NCBI RefSeq assembly: GCF_011059145.1
Contig: NZ_JAALLT010000001.1
Coordinates: 107,250 to 171,249 of the forward strand
DNA length: 64,000 bases
Reading direction: 5' to 3'
Source: Halalkalibaculum roseum
Lineage (GTDB): Bacteria > Bacteroidota > Rhodothermia > Balneolales > Balneolaceae
Position 1 is the first letter of the stretch. Every line of letters starts with the position of its first letter. The notes beneath the pieces are model-generated. The model worked only from the letters and a program-made list of their open reading frames with translations, ran no database searches and was not told where the DNA came from. Positions 46,644 through 54,988 of the stretch are shown here, piece after piece. The position numbers were made by a program, and so were the translations under genes.

Positions 46644-47261
46644 ATGGTACTTATTATGAAACGGTTACAAACACCGAAGACGAAAATACTAGCTTCAATA
46701 TTCTCACTTTTTTTGCTGTTCGGCATCACCTTTAACAGCCGGGCGCACTGCGATCGCATTAATGGTCCGGTGGCAGTGGCGGCGAAACAGGCGTTGGAAA
46801 CGGGCGACGTTTCTTCCGTCTTGATTTGGATAGGAGAGCAACAGGAAGAAGAACTTACATCCAAGTTTCAAAAGAGCCTGCAGGCGTACCGGCAGGGAGG
46901 CCCTTTCCGGAAGCTGGCGACCAGATATTTCATGGAGACCACCGTAAGGTTGCACCGCGAAGCGGAAGGAATGCCCTATACCGGATTGAAGGCTGCCCGG
47001 CCGAGTTCAGAGGATATACAGGTGGCAGAGCAAGCCCTGGAATCAAACGATTTATCCCCGGTTACAGAGCTTCTGGCTGAAGAGATCCGGAATAAAACGA
47101 GGGAGCTTTATCAACATGCCATGCAGGCTAAAGAGAACAGGCACCAAAGCGTGGAAGCCGGTCGTGAATGGGTCGATGCCTATGTGAAGTATATCGTATA
47201 TGTTCACAAACTGTATCAAAAGATTCAGGCCGGGCCCGCCCATGGTATTGGGAATAATTAA
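46644..47261 (+). CDS. DUF6448-family exported protein
   Basis: 205 residues. A signal peptide ends just before AHCDRINGPVAVAAKQALETGDVSSVLIWI, the hallmark of DUF6448. The mature N-terminus His-Cys-Asp could bind metal. The rest is helical with a His-containing end (HKLYQKIQAGPAHGIG). The family often accompanies metal or anaerobic-metabolism genes but has no assigned function. The first ATG has an AGGA box nine bases upstream; an ATG four codons in is an alternative. Followed by the HMA and P-type ATPase genes, so an accessory role in metal export is possible. Confidence 0.75.
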   Translation: MVLIMKRLQTPKTKILASIFSLFLLFGITFNSRAHCDRINGPVAVAAKQALETGDVSSVLIWIGEQQEEELTSKFQKSLQAYRQGGPFRKLATRYFMETTVRLHREAEGMPYTGLKAARPSSEDIQVAEQALESNDLSPVTELLAEEIRNKTRELYQHAMQAKENRHQSVEAGREWVDAYVKYIVYVHKLYQKIQAGPAHGIGNN

Positions 47262-47303
47262 CAGAAATCTTTCAATTAACAACCCATTGCAGAGGAACCC
47301 ATT

Positions 47304-47519
47304 ATGAAAACCACATTACGAAGCGACGATCTGAGTTGTCCATCATGCGTAGATAATATTGAGTCTAACTTGAAAAACACGGAGGGAGTAAACGACGCCA
47401 AGGTTCATTTCAATACCGGACGTATCGAAGTAGAGCACGATACCGGCCTGATTTCAAAAGAGGAGCTAATCGAAGTTGTCCGGCAATCAGGATATGAAGC
47501 GGAAGTTTCTCAATTTTAA
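47304..47519 (+). CDS. HMA-domain metallochaperone (CopZ-like)
   Basis: 71 residues, a single heavy-metal-associated domain of the ferredoxin-like fold. The metal-binding loop is LSCPSCVDNIE with C12 and C15. It would carry a soft or transition metal ion in the cytoplasm. It ends 12 bp before the P-type ATPase start. That ATPase lacks its own N-terminal HMA, so this free chaperone probably supplies it. Confidence 0.87.
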   Translation: MKTTLRSDDLSCPSCVDNIESNLKNTEGVNDAKVHFNTGRIEVEHDTGLISKEELIEVVRQSGYEAEVSQF

Positions 47520-47531
47520 CCGGCCGAAATT

Positions 47532-49496
47532 ATGAAATCACTGCAGAAGCTGTTTAGTGGATTACGCAATCCTACAAAACGAAAAAAAGCACTGCTGGTT
47601 GTCAGCGGCTCGCTCATCATAAGCGGGTGGACTGTGAACTACCTGTGGGGTTCGACCGTGTTGTTTAACACGCTCATGATTGCGTCTGCAATGGTGGCCG
47701 GAATGGAGATCGTCCGGCGGGCGTGGCAGGGACTTAAAAATCGTCATACCAATATTGAGTTGCTGGTGACTATTGCCGCAGCAGGTGGGCTGGTCATCGA
47801 GGTGTATTGGGAAGCGGCAGCCGTTACCTTTCTCTTTCTGCTGGGAGGATGGCTGGAAGCGCGAACAATGAGCAAGACGCGCAAAACCCTGCGGGAGTTG
47901 ATTAATATGGCGCCCGATACCGCTTTGGTATTAGATGATGGGAGCCGTCGGGAAATACCGGCGCGTGAGGTCAGGGAAGGGATGTTGGTACTGGTTAAAC
48001 CCGGATCAAAAATTCCGGTTGATGGCATCGTCGATTCCGGTAGCACCGCCGTAGATGAAAGTGCCATAACCGGCGAACCCATTCCTGCTGAAAAGCAGTC
48101 CGGTTCGGAGGTTTTTGCGGGTAGTCTTAATAAAAACGGAAGTATTCTCGTACAGACTACCAAAGCGGGCTCCGACACAACGCTGGCCCGGATCATCCGG
48201 CGGGTGGAAGAAGCCCAGGAGGAAAAAGCACCCACACAGCGCTTCATTGAACGTTTTGCCCGTTGGTATACCCCCGCTATTGTGGCATTGAGTATCATTT
48301 CCTATTTGGTTACACAGAACCTGGAGCTCGCGCTTACCCTGCTGGTGATTGGTTGCCCCGGGGCACTGGTCATTTCCACGCCGATTTCTATAATATCGGG
48401 TATCGGTAATGCAGCGAAAAAAGGCATTCTGATAAAGGGCGGCGAATACCTGGAAAATGCCGGCAAGTTATCGGCAATAGCACTGGATAAGACCGGTACG
48501 CTCACAGAGGGGCAGCCGAAAGTGACAGAGTTTGTTTACTTTCAGAGAGAGAAGATCGGTATGGGGGTTGACAAACCTACTCAATCGAATAAAGAGGCAT
48601 CAGTGGTATCCGTTGCTGATCTCAGAGAGCAGTATCGCCCTGAGGAAATCGACGAGCTATTATACTGGGCAGGAATCGCAGAGATGGCTTCAGAACATCC
48701 CCTGGCCGATGCAATACTGGATGAATTGCCCTCATTATCGGTCATTCCCGAGGCCGATAATTTTACATCGCATACCGGGTTGGGCATAGAAGCCTCCTAT
48801 GATAGGAAGCGAATTTTGGCAGGCAATCTGAAATTTTTGGATCAGCAAGGAATTTTTATTGGAGAAACAGTTGGAAAGCAGGTAACGAAGCTGGCCGGCA
48901 AGGGACGCACCACGGTGTTGGTAGCTGTGGATGACACCTTTGTCGGAGGCATGGGGCTGGCTGATCCGGTCCGCCCGGATGCCCGGGCGATGATTGCACG
49001 GCTCCGGGAAGATGGAATCAATCGTATAGTGATGCTTACCGGGGATGCCCTGCCTGTTGCTCAGGCTATAAGTAAAGAGGTGGGGATAGGAGAAGTGCAT
49101 GCGGGTATATTGCCTGATCAAAAGAATGATATCATCCAAAACATGCAGCAAGAAGGAGAAAAGGTAGCGATGATTGGGGATGGTATCAATGATGCCCCGG
49201 CGTTGGCCACCGCCGATATTGGTATTGCCATGGGAGCTGCCGGCACCGATGTTGCCATAGAAACGGCTGATATTGCGCTGATGTCAGACAAGCTCATGAA
49301 TATTCCGGAGGCCTTACGGATATCGAAACAGACCCTGCGAAATATCCATCAAAATGTAGCGATGGCATTGTTAACCGTTGGAGCTTTGTTAACGGGCGTA
49401 TTTATGGGGTCGGTCCATATGGCGGCAGGAATGTTAATTCACGAACTCTCGGTAATGCTCGTGATACTGAACGGGATGCGATTGCGTTGGTTATAA
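47532..49496 (+). CDS. P1B-type heavy-metal ATPase with a CPG membrane motif
   Basis: 654 residues, no N-terminal HMA domain. The actuator TGEP is in ESAITGEPIPAEK, the phosphorylation site D319 in DKTGTLTEG, the SEHPLADA nucleotide-binding motif and GDGINDAPALA hinge are complete. Transmembrane helix 6 has C275-P-G instead of the common CPC, CPH or SPC. This CPG subtype occurs in several bacteria and its metal is not settled. The C-terminal helix has LIHELSVMLVILNGMRL. Coupled with the HMA chaperone and DUF6448 upstream, it should export a metal ion under ATP. Confidence 0.9.
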   Translation: MKSLQKLFSGLRNPTKRKKALLVVSGSLIISGWTVNYLWGSTVLFNTLMIASAMVAGMEIVRRAWQGLKNRHTNIELLVTIAAAGGLVIEVYWEAAAVTFLFLLGGWLEARTMSKTRKTLRELINMAPDTALVLDDGSRREIPAREVREGMLVLVKPGSKIPVDGIVDSGSTAVDESAITGEPIPAEKQSGSEVFAGSLNKNGSILVQTTKAGSDTTLARIIRRVEEAQEEKAPTQRFIERFARWYTPAIVALSIISYLVTQNLELALTLLVIGCPGALVISTPISIISGIGNAAKKGILIKGGEYLENAGKLSAIALDKTGTLTEGQPKVTEFVYFQREKIGMGVDKPTQSNKEASVVSVADLREQYRPEEIDELLYWAGIAEMASEHPLADAILDELPSLSVIPEADNFTSHTGLGIEASYDRKRILAGNLKFLDQQGIFIGETVGKQVTKLAGKGRTTVLVAVDDTFVGGMGLADPVRPDARAMIARLREDGINRIVMLTGDALPVAQAISKEVGIGEVHAGILPDQKNDIIQNMQQEGEKVAMIGDGINDAPALATADIGIAMGAAGTDVAIETADIALMSDKLMNIPEALRISKQTLRNIHQNVAMALLTVGALLTGVFMGSVHMAAGMLIHELSVMLVILNGMRLRWL

Positions 49497-49589
49497 GGCT
49501 GATTTTTTAATGCTTCTTTATCCGTGTACTATGCGATAGCATTTCAATTCTACGCTGAGACTTTTTTTTGAGGTTTAAAAATGAACCAT

Positions 49590-49679
49590 GGACGTACAAA
49601 GAAATGTGTTGGCCATGTCTAAAGTAAAAAAGGCGTAAAGCGTTGATTTATACGTATTACGACTTAGGGTTGTACGTCC
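49590..49679. repeat. 10-bp perfect inverted repeat, arms 70 bp apart
   Basis: GGACGTACAA at 49590-49599 and TTGTACGTCC at 49670-49679. The right arm directly abuts the 79-nt repeat copy at 49681. Could be a structured RNA, a recombination site or a remnant mobile end; no transposase is present. Confidence 0.35.
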
Positions 49680-49680
49680 G

Positions 49681-49759
49681 GAAGTTGGTATTTTAGTGCA
49701 TTTTTTTGCACAAAATCGCTCTTTAAAGAACGTCAGGCTATAATTGTATATGCAAGCAA
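49681..49759. repeat. Diverged 79-nt repeat, copy A
   Basis: Aligns without gaps to 50927-51005, 58 of 79 positions identical by hand count, including GAAGTTGG, CTTTAAAG and AGGCT at the same offsets. Both copies are non-coding and lie downstream of minus-strand genes. Confidence 0.5.
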
Positions 49760-49852
49760 TGTAGCAAAAAGCAGGCAAATGAAGACTTTGTTGGCCAAAT
49801 GTTGGACAGAATTTTACCAATATTTTGTTGAAATAAAATACCAAAAATGCAC

Positions 49853-49999
49853 TCATAGAAAAATTATTAATTGTATATACAAATATTTACTCTCCAACAC
49901 TAAATCTGAACAATTATTGGCAGTACAAATTATACCTAAAAAGATACCGATTACATCAATACCCAGTTCTATTTTGGATAACATCCAAGCAGCTTTCAT
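49853..49999 (-). CDS. Possible small hydrophobic peptide
   Basis: 48 codons, ATG at 49999 with a GAGGTGAG ribosome site five bases upstream. The peptide has a central hydrophobic stretch IGIFLGIICTA and a hydrophobic end. No family is recognised. The good ribosome site is the only positive evidence; it could be a chance frame or the remains of a longer gene. Confidence 0.25.
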   Translation of the reverse strand: MKAAWMLSKIELGIDVIGIFLGIICTANNCSDLVLESKYLYIQLIIFL

Positions 50000-50246
50000 A
50001 GCTCACCTCTAAAACTGAAAATCTGCTTCGGGTAACTAAGGCCACAAAAAGTGCCCTCCCTACGCTTCTTATTCCAATAAACCTACAACTGGGTATACCA
50101 AAAAATTCAAAGCCAGCTAACAACCGCTTACGCAACTAGCGTACTGGGCAATGTTGATTATAAAAATACTCCCGAAATGTTGAATACAAAAACCTACAAA
50201 CAACGGCGAGGCCTATCCACTAGATGTACTTGTTGTTTACCGATTA

Positions 50247-50771
50247 TTAATTCGAGGAAAGCGTGAAAGTACCTTCAAAATTGACATAGAAACCCGCTCC
50301 AGATGATGCATAATTTCGACCTTCATGAGTTCCACTACCCTCAATACCTGCGAACCGACCAGTTCCTTGCGTGTAGGTGAATGTACCTTCAAAGTCAACA
50401 AATTTACCATCTCTAGAGGTGGTACTATTGCCTTCAAATTTATTCGCAACAGTAGATCCATCTTCGAAGGTTAATATCTCATATCCCCAATATGTTGCAT
50501 TCCCGTTAATGTCATCAATTATTTCTGTAGCGGTTACTTCTGCAACTTCACCGTTTTCCAGAAATGCTAGACCCTTTGCCCTAAGAAGCATGACACTGTG
50601 GCCGGATACATCTCCTACGTCAATAATCTTCATGTCTTCTTGTGATACCTGAGCTACTATTCGGCCTTTTAGAGTTTGGGCTTCCTGTGATTGCTGGGCA
50701 AAAAACGATGATGGCATCGTAAATAAAGAAAATAGAATTGCTACTAACATACACCGCATCGGACTATGCAT
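50247..50771 (-). CDS. Exported beta-rich protein (allene-oxide-cyclase-like fold suspected)
   Basis: 174 residues with a clean signal peptide (SSFFAQQSQ) and a GGGAGG ribosome site. The mature part is strand-rich, with FVDFEGTFTYTQGTGRFAGIEGSGTHEG and YVNFEGTFTLSS, the sort of pattern seen in the allene-oxide-cyclase/DUF3224-like barrel group. No catalytic residues can be given; fold assignment is tentative. It has its own upstream -10-like TAATATTA and stands alone. Confidence 0.7.
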   Translation of the reverse strand: MHSPMRCMLVAILFSLFTMPSSFFAQQSQEAQTLKGRIVAQVSQEDMKIIDVGDVSGHSVMLLRAKGLAFLENGEVAEVTATEIIDDINGNATYWGYEILTFEDGSTVANKFEGNSTTSRDGKFVDFEGTFTYTQGTGRFAGIEGSGTHEGRNYASSGAGFYVNFEGTFTLSSN

Positions 50772-51073
50772 AATACCTCCCGTTTTATTAGCGTAATATT
50801 AATAAGAGGTAAGCCTTCTTAGATGAGGAATAGGAAATTAGCTACTATAATTCAAACTTTGCGATCTAGGACTAAAAAATCAAGTATTCAGAGCTACATG
50901 TGACCTTATCCTAAACAGTAAGCTCTGAAGTTGGAAATTTGGTGCATATTATTACCGAAAAACGTGCTTTAAAGTATATGAGGCTGTAAATGTATATATA
51001 AGACAAACATGAATTACAGGAAAGTGAATATCCAGCCAAGTATCAGACATTATTTGAGTAGGCGAAAAGGTAT
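50772..51073. other. Intergenic, 302 bp
   Basis: Holds the promoter of the 50771 gene (TAATATTA near 50792) and the repeat copy B. No coding sequence. Confidence 0.45.
50927..51005. repeat. Diverged 79-nt repeat, copy B
   Basis: Second copy of the element at 49681-49759. Lies 69 bp beyond the stop of the esterase gene 51074-51910 and 156 bp upstream of the start of the gene at 50771. Confidence 0.5.
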
Positions 51074-51910
51074 CTATTTTAATTTTGTTTCAAAGACGGT
51101 TTTAAGACCTCTGGTTAGTGCTACTGGCCAACTAGATATATGTGTTTCACCCTCATAAAGGTGTGATTCCCAGGTTACTCCTTTGTATTTACGATTATTG
51201 ATTAACTCATTAAAGTTTTTCCATGGCTCAATAATAACTGATTGATCTAACCCGCCTACAGCCGTAAACACCCGAGCCTGAAGTTCTGAATTGTTAGAAA
51301 AATATTGATTTTCATATTGCCAAATTACCTTATTATTCCATGCAAGTGCCGGACTTACAATTATATAACGATTGAAAATATCAGGTTTTGTAAATAGTGT
51401 ATAGGTGCAAAACAATCCGCCAAATGACATACCGGCTAAAACTCGTTCATCTGTGATTCTGTAGTTTTGTTCTATAAAAGGTATCAATTCGGTTGAGATG
51501 AATGTTTGAAAATCGCTAGCTCCGCCTGCTAAATGCCATTCACCCCAAATTTTCCCTTCATCTTTTGTAGGGGTGAAGTCTCGTGATCGTTTTTGCCACC
51601 AATCTTGCATGGATCCTTCATAGGAAATTCCAACAACTATCAATTCGGGTATTTCTTTGCTCCATGATAGCCAGTCCACAATATCTCGAGCCATGCCAAA
51701 TGATTTATCACCATCAAGGACCATTAATAGTGGATATTTATTCTTTGTGTTATTGTAAGAAGGTGGTAAGCCGACATTTAATACGAAATCATCTTCTACA
51801 TTGGATGAACTGATTTGATTAACCTTAGTTTCATAGTTCGACTGCTGAGCATTGATAGCCATGAGAGGCATCAAAATCAATATCACTAGAAAGGCACGAA
51901 TTTTCTTCAT
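51074..51910 (-). CDS. Exported alpha/beta-hydrolase (putative esterase family)
   Basis: 278 residues with signal peptide (MAINAQQ) and a GGAGG ribosome site. The fold is that of the esterase/feruloyl-esterase-D group (PF00756 type): YPLLMVLDGDKSFG, the nucleophile elbow LAGMSFGGLFCTY, an acidic residue in FTAVGGLDQ and a final His in YEGETHISSWP. The catalytic Ser-Asp/Glu-His triad seems present. Related proteins hydrolyse siderophore, feruloyl or other esters; the substrate is unknown. A palindromic motif upstream is shared with the hydrolase gene at 54089. Confidence 0.87.
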   Translation of the reverse strand: MKKIRAFLVILILMPLMAINAQQSNYETKVNQISSSNVEDDFVLNVGLPPSYNNTKNKYPLLMVLDGDKSFGMARDIVDWLSWSKEIPELIVVGISYEGSMQDWWQKRSRDFTPTKDEGKIWGEWHLAGGASDFQTFISTELIPFIEQNYRITDERVLAGMSFGGLFCTYTLFTKPDIFNRYIIVSPALAWNNKVIWQYENQYFSNNSELQARVFTAVGGLDQSVIIEPWKNFNELINNRKYKGVTWESHLYEGETHISSWPVALTRGLKTVFETKLK

Positions 51911-51951
51911 TTTTCCTCCTCTTTGTCTATCATAATATTAAGTGGATATAT

Positions 51952-51974
51952 GGATATTATCTGGATTCCAGATA
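51952..51974. promoter_or_regulatory. Operator-like motif upstream of the esterase
   Basis: GGATATTATCT, two bases, ATTCCAGATA. The core ATCTGGATTCCAGAT is a perfect palindrome. The motif matches 55044-55066 at 21 of 23 positions and in both places is followed, toward the gene, by a TAATATTA -10-like box 10-12 bp away. 41 bp lie between it and the start codon. Confidence 0.6.
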
Positions 51975-52027
51975 TTCCATGTCGCTTGAAATTCATATGC
52001 TCCTAAAATTCCCTATAACTTTTAAGT

Positions 52028-52492
52028 TTACTGGATATTATTTTCTACCAGTTCTTGAATAGGTTCAAAGGTAGTTTTTACGTTGTTCCATACATCCTTT
52101 GTGCCGGGATAATTTAAATAATAAGATACCAGGCCACCTATATTTCTTATTTGTAACTCTTTGTCTTCCCTTCTGCTGGAAGTACGCATGACTTGTACAT
52201 ACCAGCTTTCTAAGGTGTTTAGCAGGCGGAGGTGAATATGTTGAAAAACAATTTTTTCACCTGGATCCAGAGCTTCCAAAGAAGTTCTGCCACGGTGAAT
52301 AATAGATCCGATTTCCGGTGACTGTGACATCTTATCACAGAATACATTCAACGAATCATAGGTATGTCTAAAAGCATTGAGTTCTCTCTGGTGGTTTATA
52401 ATTTTTACCTGTATAGCAATATAAATAAGCGTAATAAATACAGCTATCGTACTGGCGATTTGAGCAACTACACTTAGAGCTTCCCAACTCAT
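52028..52492 (-). CDS. Membrane-anchored protein of unknown function
   Basis: 154 residues from the ATG at 52492, which has a GGAGG ribosome site eight bases away; a longer in-frame start at 52537 would overlap the upstream gene. One N-terminal transmembrane helix (EALSVVAQIASTIAVFITLIYIAIQVK) precedes a helical cytoplasmic domain. This plan is common in marine bacteria (DUF6082-like), function unknown. It follows the SnoaL/DUF4440-like gene by 19 bp and is probably co-transcribed. Confidence 0.7.
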   Translation of the reverse strand: MSWEALSVVAQIASTIAVFITLIYIAIQVKIINHQRELNAFRHTYDSLNVFCDKMSQSPEIGSIIHRGRTSLEALDPGEKIVFQHIHLRLLNTLESWYVQVMRTSSRREDKELQIRNIGGLVSYYLNYPGTKDVWNNVKTTFEPIQELVENNIQ

Positions 52493-52511
52493 AATAACTA
52501 CCTCCGTATTG

Positions 52512-52979
52512 TTAACTTTGCGTGGAATCCGGTTCATTCATTGTAGAATGCAATAACTCAATTTTCCATTGATCCCTCTCTTTGGTAAAGACCGCACTTT
52601 CGGTCCACTCAAAATGGCGCTCTTGACTACCTTGGAGCATTGTGCCATTATTTTTATATACCATCCAAGCTGTTGGTCCTCTCACCGTTGTTTGCATATC
52701 AGAGAACTCGTAAGAGAGGCTTGCATCCCCTTCGAATCGTTTAATAAAACTTATGAACTTATCGGTATCCCACACTGGACCATTCTCAACCAGAATAAAA
52801 TCGTCTGATGTAACTTCACGTATTCCGTTATAATCATAATTGGAAATGCAGTTAAAGAAGCTTTTTAATGTTTCTTCAACTTTGATTTCTTCTGCCTCAA
52901 AATTTATCTCGTTATTGCTTTTCGTATGATTACTCACCAAGACTAAAAGTATCAAACATGCAAATATGAATGACTTCAT
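52512..52979 (-). CDS. Exported SnoaL/DUF4440-like protein
   Basis: 155 residues with an N-terminal signal (ACLILLVLVSNHTKS). The mature protein has the NTF2-like pattern: a helical start, TSDDFILVENGPVWDTDKFISFIK, then strands ending in ESAVFTKERDQWKIELLHST. DUF4440-like proteins carry a pocket for small ligands; no reaction is known here. The preceding sequence (52998-53222) is a decayed gene end, so its promoter must lie within that remnant. Confidence 0.78.
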   Translation of the reverse strand: MKSFIFACLILLVLVSNHTKSNNEINFEAEEIKVEETLKSFFNCISNYDYNGIREVTSDDFILVENGPVWDTDKFISFIKRFEGDASLSYEFSDMQTTVRGPTAWMVYKNNGTMLQGSQERHFEWTESAVFTKERDQWKIELLHSTMNEPDSTQS

Positions 52980-52997
52980 GGTATCCTCTTTGTGATC

Positions 52998-53222
52998 TTA
53001 TTTGTAATAGTTACCAAGTTTCTCCCCAATATATTCGGCACCCTTTTTTGTTAAATGGCCAAGACCATCTATGTAATGGGAACAGAATTCCACTTGAGGG
53101 TTCAGAACCCTTAACGCAGCATCCTTTTTCTGATGAGTTACCAATCATTATATGGTCTCACCACAAGCCGAATAATCTCTCTAACAAGTGTTAATTCTAA
53201 ATCTGGAATCTCAATTCCACGG
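52998..53222 (-). pseudogene. Frameshifted C-terminal gene remnant, SGNH-hydrolase-like
   Basis: Immediately after the stop of the 53223 gene the minus strand codes, in one frame, for RGIEIPDLELTLVREIIRL through PYNDW then a stop. In a second frame it codes for HQKKDAALRVLNPQVEFC then YIDGLGHLTKKGAEYIGEKL and a stop at 52998. The D-x-x-H arrangement followed by LTKKGAEYIG is typical of the C-terminus of SGNH/GDSL hydrolases. A frameshift plus missing N-terminal region show it is dead. Family assignment is tentative, coding character is clear. Confidence 0.55.
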
Positions 53223-53822
53223 TTAGTCTCCTGTTCCGACACGAGGATTGGTATCATGGAAAACACCCTCTGGGTTGGGATACCAGACCCAGGCATGGAG
53301 CCCCCATACACCGGCATCTTCTACGTGATGCCAATGATCATGATCACCTGGAAACAGGTCTGGGAGCTCCTCTTCGGAGGACACCAAGTTGTCCGGTACC
53401 AGGTATTCTACTGCTACCAGTCTCCTGCTATTCGGATCAGCCGGGTTATGTACGTATACGAGCGCTTCCGGCATTGTAATATTCACGTTTAGATCCATTA
53501 ACCCCCCGTTTATATAGTGGTAACCCATAAATGGTATGAAGGGAGTTGCCTCGCCATACCCTTTGATTTCTGCTTTTCTCACATCATGATATTTGGCCGT
53601 TGCGGAGCGGATACGGGCAAGCATATCATGTGAGATTGCAACCTCCGGACGGTGTGATTCGGTGCTTAGTTTTGTCACTTGGTCGGTCGACTCCATATTT
53701 TGGCTGGATACCACAGGAGAGTCGCATGCGGTACTGAAAACCAGGACACTCGCGATCAGGACACATAGTAAGGCGTTGGACAATCTAAAGGTCTCTCTGC
53801 GTAATTCATTGAGTTGCTTCAT
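53223..53822 (-). CDS. Lipoprotein with His/Trp-rich C-terminal motif
   Basis: 199 residues, strong AAGGAGG ribosome site. A long N-terminus leads to a lipobox (VFSTAC). The mature part belongs to a widespread uncharacterised family: IRSATAKYHDVRKAEIKGY, MGYHYINGGLMDLNV, EALVYVHN, and the C-terminal DHDHWHHV plus WGLHAWVWYPNPEGVFHDTNPRV. The many His residues suggest metal binding. The function is not known. It overlaps in position with a truncated gene downstream. Confidence 0.78.
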   Translation of the reverse strand: MKQLNELRRETFRLSNALLCVLIASVLVFSTACDSPVVSSQNMESTDQVTKLSTESHRPEVAISHDMLARIRSATAKYHDVRKAEIKGYGEATPFIPFMGYHYINGGLMDLNVNITMPEALVYVHNPADPNSRRLVAVEYLVPDNLVSSEEELPDLFPGDHDHWHHVEDAGVWGLHAWVWYPNPEGVFHDTNPRVGTGD

Positions 53823-53881
53823 TGGAACCTCCTTTTTTAAAATTACGGGGAGGCCGTCGTATAGAACAGAGGAGTAATACT

Positions 53882-53897
53882 ATATCCAAATGGATAT
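53882..53897. promoter_or_regulatory. 16-bp palindrome upstream of the lipoprotein gene
   Basis: ATATCCA, AA, TGGATAT, a perfect palindrome 60 bp from the start codon at 53822. Adjacent on its distal side is the CCGAAAAGATGATAA motif (53899-53913) that recurs at 5025 and 55858. Confidence 0.45.
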
Positions 53898-53898
53898 G

Positions 53899-53913
53899 CC
53901 GAAAAGATGATAA
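53899..53913. promoter_or_regulatory. Shared upstream motif CCG-GATGATWA, copy 2
   Basis: CCGAAAAGATGATAA, matching the elements upstream of the TPR gene and of the second cupin gene. Confidence 0.35.
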
Positions 53914-54088
53914 GCAATAAATCTTAATGTATATGTATATCTATATAAAACATAGGGTTAAATAATTCAACCACATGCGCCATACATATACATTTTACCA
54001 ATAAAGAAATTTATGCAACTCTCAATAGATTTAGTGAAACACAAACGCATTCACTTATTTTTTTTGCCATAAAAATCTAAATGTACGT

Positions 54089-54988
54089 TCATTGGGTTTT
54101 AAGAAAACGAATCACTTCTTCGTTAAAGTCTTGAGGGTTTTCATAAACGAAGCCATGGGAGGCCGATGGAATTACTATCCGTTTACTGTTAGGCAAACAC
54201 CTTTCAAGTGTATCATTAATGAGACCAAATACTTCCGGACTCAGTTCACCATCAATCAATAATGTTGGTACATTTACCTTACCTGCATCTTCACATGAAA
54301 AAGGCGCAAAAAGGTTTTCTTCCTTCATTGCCCCTTCTAATTCACGTGAATTATCCATCATGTTCGCCCGTATTGTTTTGGGAAGCTTCTCATATGCACC
54401 TTCACCCAATACTATATTAATAAATTGGCGAATTGCCTCTTCAGTCTCGCCTCTTATAAAAGCTTCACGAACTTGTAGGTTGGGGTCTCCTTCAGAGGAC
54501 GTTTCAAGCAGAGGCATGACCGGCGGTTCTCCCAAAATCAAACTTTGAATCAGTTCTGGATAATTTCTTGTAGCCAAAAGAGCTGCGAACGCCCCAAAAG
54601 AGTGGCCGACAAGATGGACTTGTTTTAATTTCAAATGCTTAATGAATTCGACAAGATCTTTTGCATGAATGGTTACAGAGAAGTTTGAACTATCCTGTGG
54701 CCACGGATTTGGGAAATGGTACCGACGGCTATAAGCTATCACCTGATAATTATTAGAGAATGGTCCGATTTGCTCAGTCCATGTTCGATAATCTCCCAAT
54801 GTACCGTGAACAAAAATAATTGGTTCCCCTTCTCCTGTTTCTATATAGTTCAATGTGACGCCATTAACCTTTGCTTCTTTTATTTGAACTTGTTCAGTCA
54901 TCTTGTCTTGCTCCTGTCCAAATAATGGATTTGCAGATAAACAAACCATGAATAGAAGATTGATACAAACTAATATAAATTTTGGCAT
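54089..54988 (-). CDS. Exported alpha/beta-hydrolase
   Basis: 299 residues with signal peptide (ANPLFGQEQ) and a GGAGG ribosome site. The fold core has the oxyanion segment IIFVHGTLGDYRTW, nucleophile elbow VGHSFGAFAAL, an Asp in TLLIDGELSPE and the catalytic His in PSASHGFVYENP; the triad is complete. Such secreted serine hydrolases cleave esters, lactones or epoxides/halides; the substrate cannot be assigned. The promoter region holds the same 23-bp motif as the esterase gene at 51910. Confidence 0.87.
   Translation of the reverse strand: MPKFILVCINLLFMVCLSANPLFGQEQDKMTEQVQIKEAKVNGVTLNYIETGEGEPIIFVHGTLGDYRTWTEQIGPFSNNYQVIAYSRRYHFPNPWPQDSSNFSVTIHAKDLVEFIKHLKLKQVHLVGHSFGAFAALLATRNYPELIQSLILGEPPVMPLLETSSEGDPNLQVREAFIRGETEEAIRQFINIVLGEGAYEKLPKTIRANMMDNSRELEGAMKEENLFAPFSCEDAGKVNVPTLLIDGELSPEVFGLINDTLERCLPNSKRIVIPSASHGFVYENPQDFNEEVIRFLKTQ

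Larger units (their letters stand above)
49497..50246. other. Gene-poor interval, 750 bp
   Basis: Separates the ATPase gene from the first minus-strand accessory gene. It contains a 10-bp inverted repeat (49590-49679), one copy of a 79-nt diverged repeat (49681-49759), and one small frame on the minus strand (49853-49999). The part from 50010 to 50240 has hairpin potential (CGCTTACGCAACTAGCG) but no recognised gene. Confidence 0.5.
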
